This document shows positions 61,625-64,000 of a stretch of 64,000 bases of DNA, piece by piece (the first letter of the stretch is position 1; each line of letters starts with the position of its first letter). Source of the DNA: Alphaproteobacteria bacterium (GTDB lineage: Bacteria; Pseudomonadota; Alphaproteobacteria; Micropepsales; Micropepsaceae). Position numbers and translations under genes: made by a program. The stretch lies in contig JANXXU010000042.1 of NCBI GenBank assembly GCA_025350465.1, forward strand, positions 1 through 64,000, in the 5' to 3' direction. The notes under the pieces were generated by a model. It did not search any database and was not told the origin of the DNA. It saw only the letters and a program-made list of their open reading frames with translations.

Positions 61625-62343
61625 GCGACCGTGGCGACCGCGCGACGCTGAAGCGCGACCAGCTCGGCAATCCCTTTGCGTGCAAGAGCCATCAACTCCA
61701 TGAAGGCGGCCTCCGAAAACGGCTCACCCTCCGCCGTCCCCTGAATCTCGACGATCGCGCCGCTTCCGGTGAGCACGAAATTCGCATCAGTCCCGGCTGA
61801 TGAATCTTCGTCGTAGTCGAGATCGAGCACAGGCGCGCCTTGATGGATCCCGCAGGAAATGGCGGCGACATGATCCTTCAAGGGATTGAGCTTGATCAGC
61901 CCGTCGCGCTTCATCAACTCGAAGCACGCATGCAAAGCGACGAAACCGCCGGTGATTGCCGCCGTACGCGTACCGCCGTCGGCCTGGATGACATCGCAGT
62001 CGACAATGATTTGGCGCTCGCCAAAGGCGGTCAAATCCGTCACGACACGCAACGAGCGGCCGATCAATCGTTGAATTTCCTGGGTGCGGCCGGATTGCTT
62101 GCCGACTGCCGCCTCGCGGCGCATACGCTCGCCGGTTGCGCGCGGCAGCATGCCGTATTCGGCCGTCACCCAGCCCTTGCCGGAGCCCTTCAAGAACGGA
62201 GGGACGCCCGATTCAAGCGAAGCGGTGCAAAGCACATGGGTGCGGCCAAATTTGACGAGGCACGACCCCTCGGCATGGGCCGCAAATCCGGGCTCCAGAA
62301 CGACGGGACGCAATTGATCTGGGCGGCGGCCGGAAGGGCGCAT
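61621..62343 (-). CDS. rph: Ribonuclease PH
   Basis: A 240-residue phosphorolytic 3'-to-5' exoribonuclease that trims tRNA and rRNA 3' ends. Characteristic features are [20 protein letters not shown], the [33 protein letters not shown] block, [15 protein letters not shown] and the phosphate-binding [25 protein letters not shown]. It is full length. It is divergent from hrcA, the usual rph-hrcA-grpE arrangement. Confidence 0.97.
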   Translation of the reverse strand: MRPSGRRPDQLRPVVLEPGFAAHAEGSCLVKFGRTHVLCTASLESGVPPFLKGSGKGWVTAEYGMLPRATGERMRREAAVGKQSGRTQEIQRLIGRSLRVVTDLTAFGERQIIVDCDVIQADGGTRTAAITGGFVALHACFELMKRDGLIKLNPLKDHVAAISCGIHQGAPVLDLDYDEDSSAGTDANFVLTGSGAIVEIQGTAEGEPFSEAAFMELMALARKGIAELVALQRRAVATVA

Positions 62344-62358
62344 CGGGGGTCGGGTTCC

Positions 62359-62387
62359 CTTGAAGTTTGGAGATTGAGGCGCTACCT
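62359..62387 (+). promoter_or_regulatory. Possible heat-shock (sigma-32-like) promoter of hrcA
   Basis: CTTGAA (62359-62364) matches the sigma-32 -35 element; after 17 bp comes CTACCT (62382-62387), only a weak -10. It is in the rph-hrcA gap, 70 bp before the hrcA start. No CIRCE inverted repeat was noticed here. Confidence 0.3.
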
Positions 62388-62456
62388 AGCCTGCCGCCAT
62401 GTGCGGTGCAACGGGCGCCGGCCGGCACCCGCAGAAATCGGCGCAAATTCTCTCGC

Positions 62457-63551
62457 ATGAACGATCGTCCTCAATCAGGGCTCAATCCGACAACGCCGAC
62501 CCGCATCGGCGAGTTGTCGGAGCGTTCGCGCGACATTTTCCGCTCAATCGTTGACTCATATCTTGAGACCGGCGAGCCCATCGGATCGCGAACCCTGTCG
62601 CAGCGCGGCATCGCCCTTTCGCCCGCGTCGATCCGCAACGTCATGTCCGATCTGGAAGTCCTGGGATTGTTGCGTGCGCCACACTCGAGCGCGGGGCGTA
62701 TTCCGACGCAGGCGGGCCTGCGGCTCTTCGTCGACGGCTTGCTCGAGGTCGGTAATTTAGCAAACGAGGAGCGGCGCGGAATCGAAGCGCAGCTCGCGGC
62801 GAGCGGCCGCAACATGGAGGACGTGCTGACCCAAGCCACGACCATGCTGTCGGGCCTGAGCCAGTGTGCCGGCTTGGTCGTGACGCCGAAGCGCGATCCG
62901 GCGCTGAAGCACGTCGAGTTCGTGCCCCTTGGGCCGCAACGCGCGCTTGTCATCATGGTAGGCGACGACGGTACCGTCGAGAATCGCGTCATTGAAACGC
63001 CGCTGGGTTTGCCGCCCTCTGCATTCATCGAGGCGACGAATTATTTGAGCGCGCGCATGAGCGGGCGTACCATCGAAGAAGCGCGGCACGAGGTGTTGAG
63101 TGAGATCGATCAACAGCGCGCGGAGCTCGATGGACTTGCGGCAAAGCTGGTCTCGGCCGGTCTTGCGGAATGGGGCGGCGGGCAAATCGGCGGCGGCGCG
63201 CCGTCGCTGATCGTGCGCGGACAGGCGCGCCTGCTGGAAGACGTCAATGCAACCGGCGAGCTCGAGCGTATCCGCCAATTGTTCGACGACATCGAACGCA
63301 AGAACGATCTCATCCAACTTCTCGAACTATCCAAACAGGGCGAAGGTGTTCGCATCTTCATCGGTTCGGAGACGAAATTGTTTTCGCTCTCGGGATCGTC
63401 CGTGATTGTTTCGCCCTATACCGACCAGCAACATCACATCGTCGGCGTGATCGGGGTCATAGGACCGACTCGCATCAATTATGCGCGCATCGTACCGATG
63501 GTAGACTTCACGGCAAAAGTCGTGAGCCGATTGTTGAGTCAACAACGCTGA
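62457..63551 (+). CDS. hrcA: Heat-inducible transcription repressor HrcA
   Basis: A 364-residue repressor that binds CIRCE elements of groESL and dnaK and is refolded by GroEL. ATG 62457 was chosen (MNDRPQSG), 30 codons inside a longer frame. The N-terminal winged helix is RIGELSERSRDIFRSIVDSYLETGEPIGSRTLSQ then LSPASIRNVMSDLEVLGLLRAPHSSAGRIPT, complete. The C-terminal GAF-like domain ends VIGPTRINYARIVPMVDFTAKVVS. grpE follows after 25 bp. Confidence 0.96.
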   Translation: MNDRPQSGLNPTTPTRIGELSERSRDIFRSIVDSYLETGEPIGSRTLSQRGIALSPASIRNVMSDLEVLGLLRAPHSSAGRIPTQAGLRLFVDGLLEVGNLANEERRGIEAQLAASGRNMEDVLTQATTMLSGLSQCAGLVVTPKRDPALKHVEFVPLGPQRALVIMVGDDGTVENRVIETPLGLPPSAFIEATNYLSARMSGRTIEEARHEVLSEIDQQRAELDGLAAKLVSAGLAEWGGGQIGGGAPSLIVRGQARLLEDVNATGELERIRQLFDDIERKNDLIQLLELSKQGEGVRIFIGSETKLFSLSGSSVIVSPYTDQQHHIVGVIGVIGPTRINYARIVPMVDFTAKVVSRLLSQQR

Positions 63552-63576
63552 ACCGCCAAACCAACGAGCCAGAGAA

Positions 63577-64000
63577 ATGAGTGATCCTAAGGACAGAGGG
63601 GACGAGCTGGAACCGGCGAACGATTCCTCGCCGGTCAACGGCGAAGCCGACGACGATGAACTCCAATTGGAGATTACACGCGAAGCGGCTCGTATCTCGG
63701 AGCTTCATACTGAGATTGCCGAGCTCAAGGAACGCTATTTGCGGGCCGTTGCCGAGACCGAAAACGTTCGCAAGCGCGCCGAGCGTGAAAAGAACGAAGC
63801 CGCTCAATTCGCCTTTCAGCGCTTCGCGCGCGATCTGCTCAGCGTCGTCGACAATTTCAATCGCGCGCTTGAGGCGCTGAAGCCCGAGGCGCGGGCAAGC
63901 TTACCCCCGTCGGTTGCCGCCGTCGTCGATGGAATCGAGGCGACACAGCGCGAACTCGCCGCGATTTTCGAACGCTACGGAATAAAGCGCATCGAGGCCA
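63577..64000 (+). CDS. grpE: Nucleotide exchange factor GrpE (cut by window edge)
   Basis: ATG 63577 opens 141 codons that run off the window, so the C-terminal beta domain is missing. The acidic N-terminus (DELEPANDSSPVNGEADDDELQ) and the long coiled coil ISELHTEIAELKERYLRAVAETENVRKRAEREKNEA are typical, followed by FQRFARDLLSVVDNFNRAL. GrpE exchanges ADP from DnaK. It is in an operon with hrcA. Confidence 0.95.
   Translation, partial: MSDPKDRGDELEPANDSSPVNGEADDDELQLEITREAARISELHTEIAELKERYLRAVAETENVRKRAEREKNEAAQFAFQRFARDLLSVVDNFNRALEALKPEARASLPPSVAAVVDGIEATQRELAAIFERYGIKRIEA

Overview
This window is a high-GC, densely coding chromosomal segment of an alphaproteobacterium. The assignment rests on gene content: the ethylmalonyl-CoA pathway enzymes ecm, ccr and mcd, CpdR, a TIGR02302/DUF4175 protein, DUF2125, a B12-dependent ribonucleotide reductase, tyrC-hisC-chorismate mutase, an OlsB-like N-acyltransferase, hrcA-grpE, and a direct-repeat LexA box of the alphaproteobacterial type. 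The genus cannot be read from the sequence. No tRNA, rRNA or CRISPR array was seen.

Layout. 0-8 kb: a cut-off VWA-like exported protein, a four-helix membrane protein, ethylmalonyl-CoA mutase, DUF1684, a serine hydrolase and a metallo-beta-lactamase-fold protein. 8-21 kb: ccr and mcd, small membrane or exported proteins, a PduO-type cobalamin adenosyltransferase, a rhomboid protease, etfBA, a 3-hydroxybutyryl-CoA dehydrogenase and an oxidoreductase, with copies of a palindromic intergenic repeat family between them. 21-31 kb: tlpA-like, argH-lptM-lysA, a frameshifted DUF4175 gene, cpdR, hpt, a zinc-ribbon protein, ftsEX and a HAD phosphatase. 31-47 kb: DUF218, plsC, nrdJ, DUF2125, an aromatic amino acid operon (chorismate mutase-hisC-tyrC), metX-metW, OlsB-like, an AmpG-like transporter and a hybrid histidine kinase. 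47.4-52.9 kb: comM split in two by a 3,929-bp IS1595-type cargo transposon. 53-64 kb: housekeeping genes (TPR-2OG oxygenase, gshB, sirB1-like, BON, yraN, rsmI, lpoA-like, hemW, rdgB, rph, hrcA, start of grpE).

How the genes fit together. Ccr, Ecm and Mcd are the signature enzymes of the ethylmalonyl-CoA pathway for acetyl-CoA assimilation. EtfAB can take electrons from Mcd, the hydroxyacyl-CoA dehydrogenase can feed the pathway, and the PduO-type enzyme can supply adenosylcobalamin to Ecm and NrdJ. A TTGC-N3-GCA palindrome lies upstream of ecm, ccr (twice) and etfB, which suggests one shared acyl-CoA or PHB-responsive regulator.

The most unusual feature is the comM transposon. It has 23-bp perfect terminal inverted repeats and an 8-bp target duplication. 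It carries an IS1595-type transposase, a DNA methyltransferase with an NPPY motif, a DUF6471-like HTH protein, three further small proteins with coiled-coil and/or winged-helix character, repeated operator-like boxes, and a roughly 200-nt structured RNA candidate with a tRNA-like module and a strong terminator.
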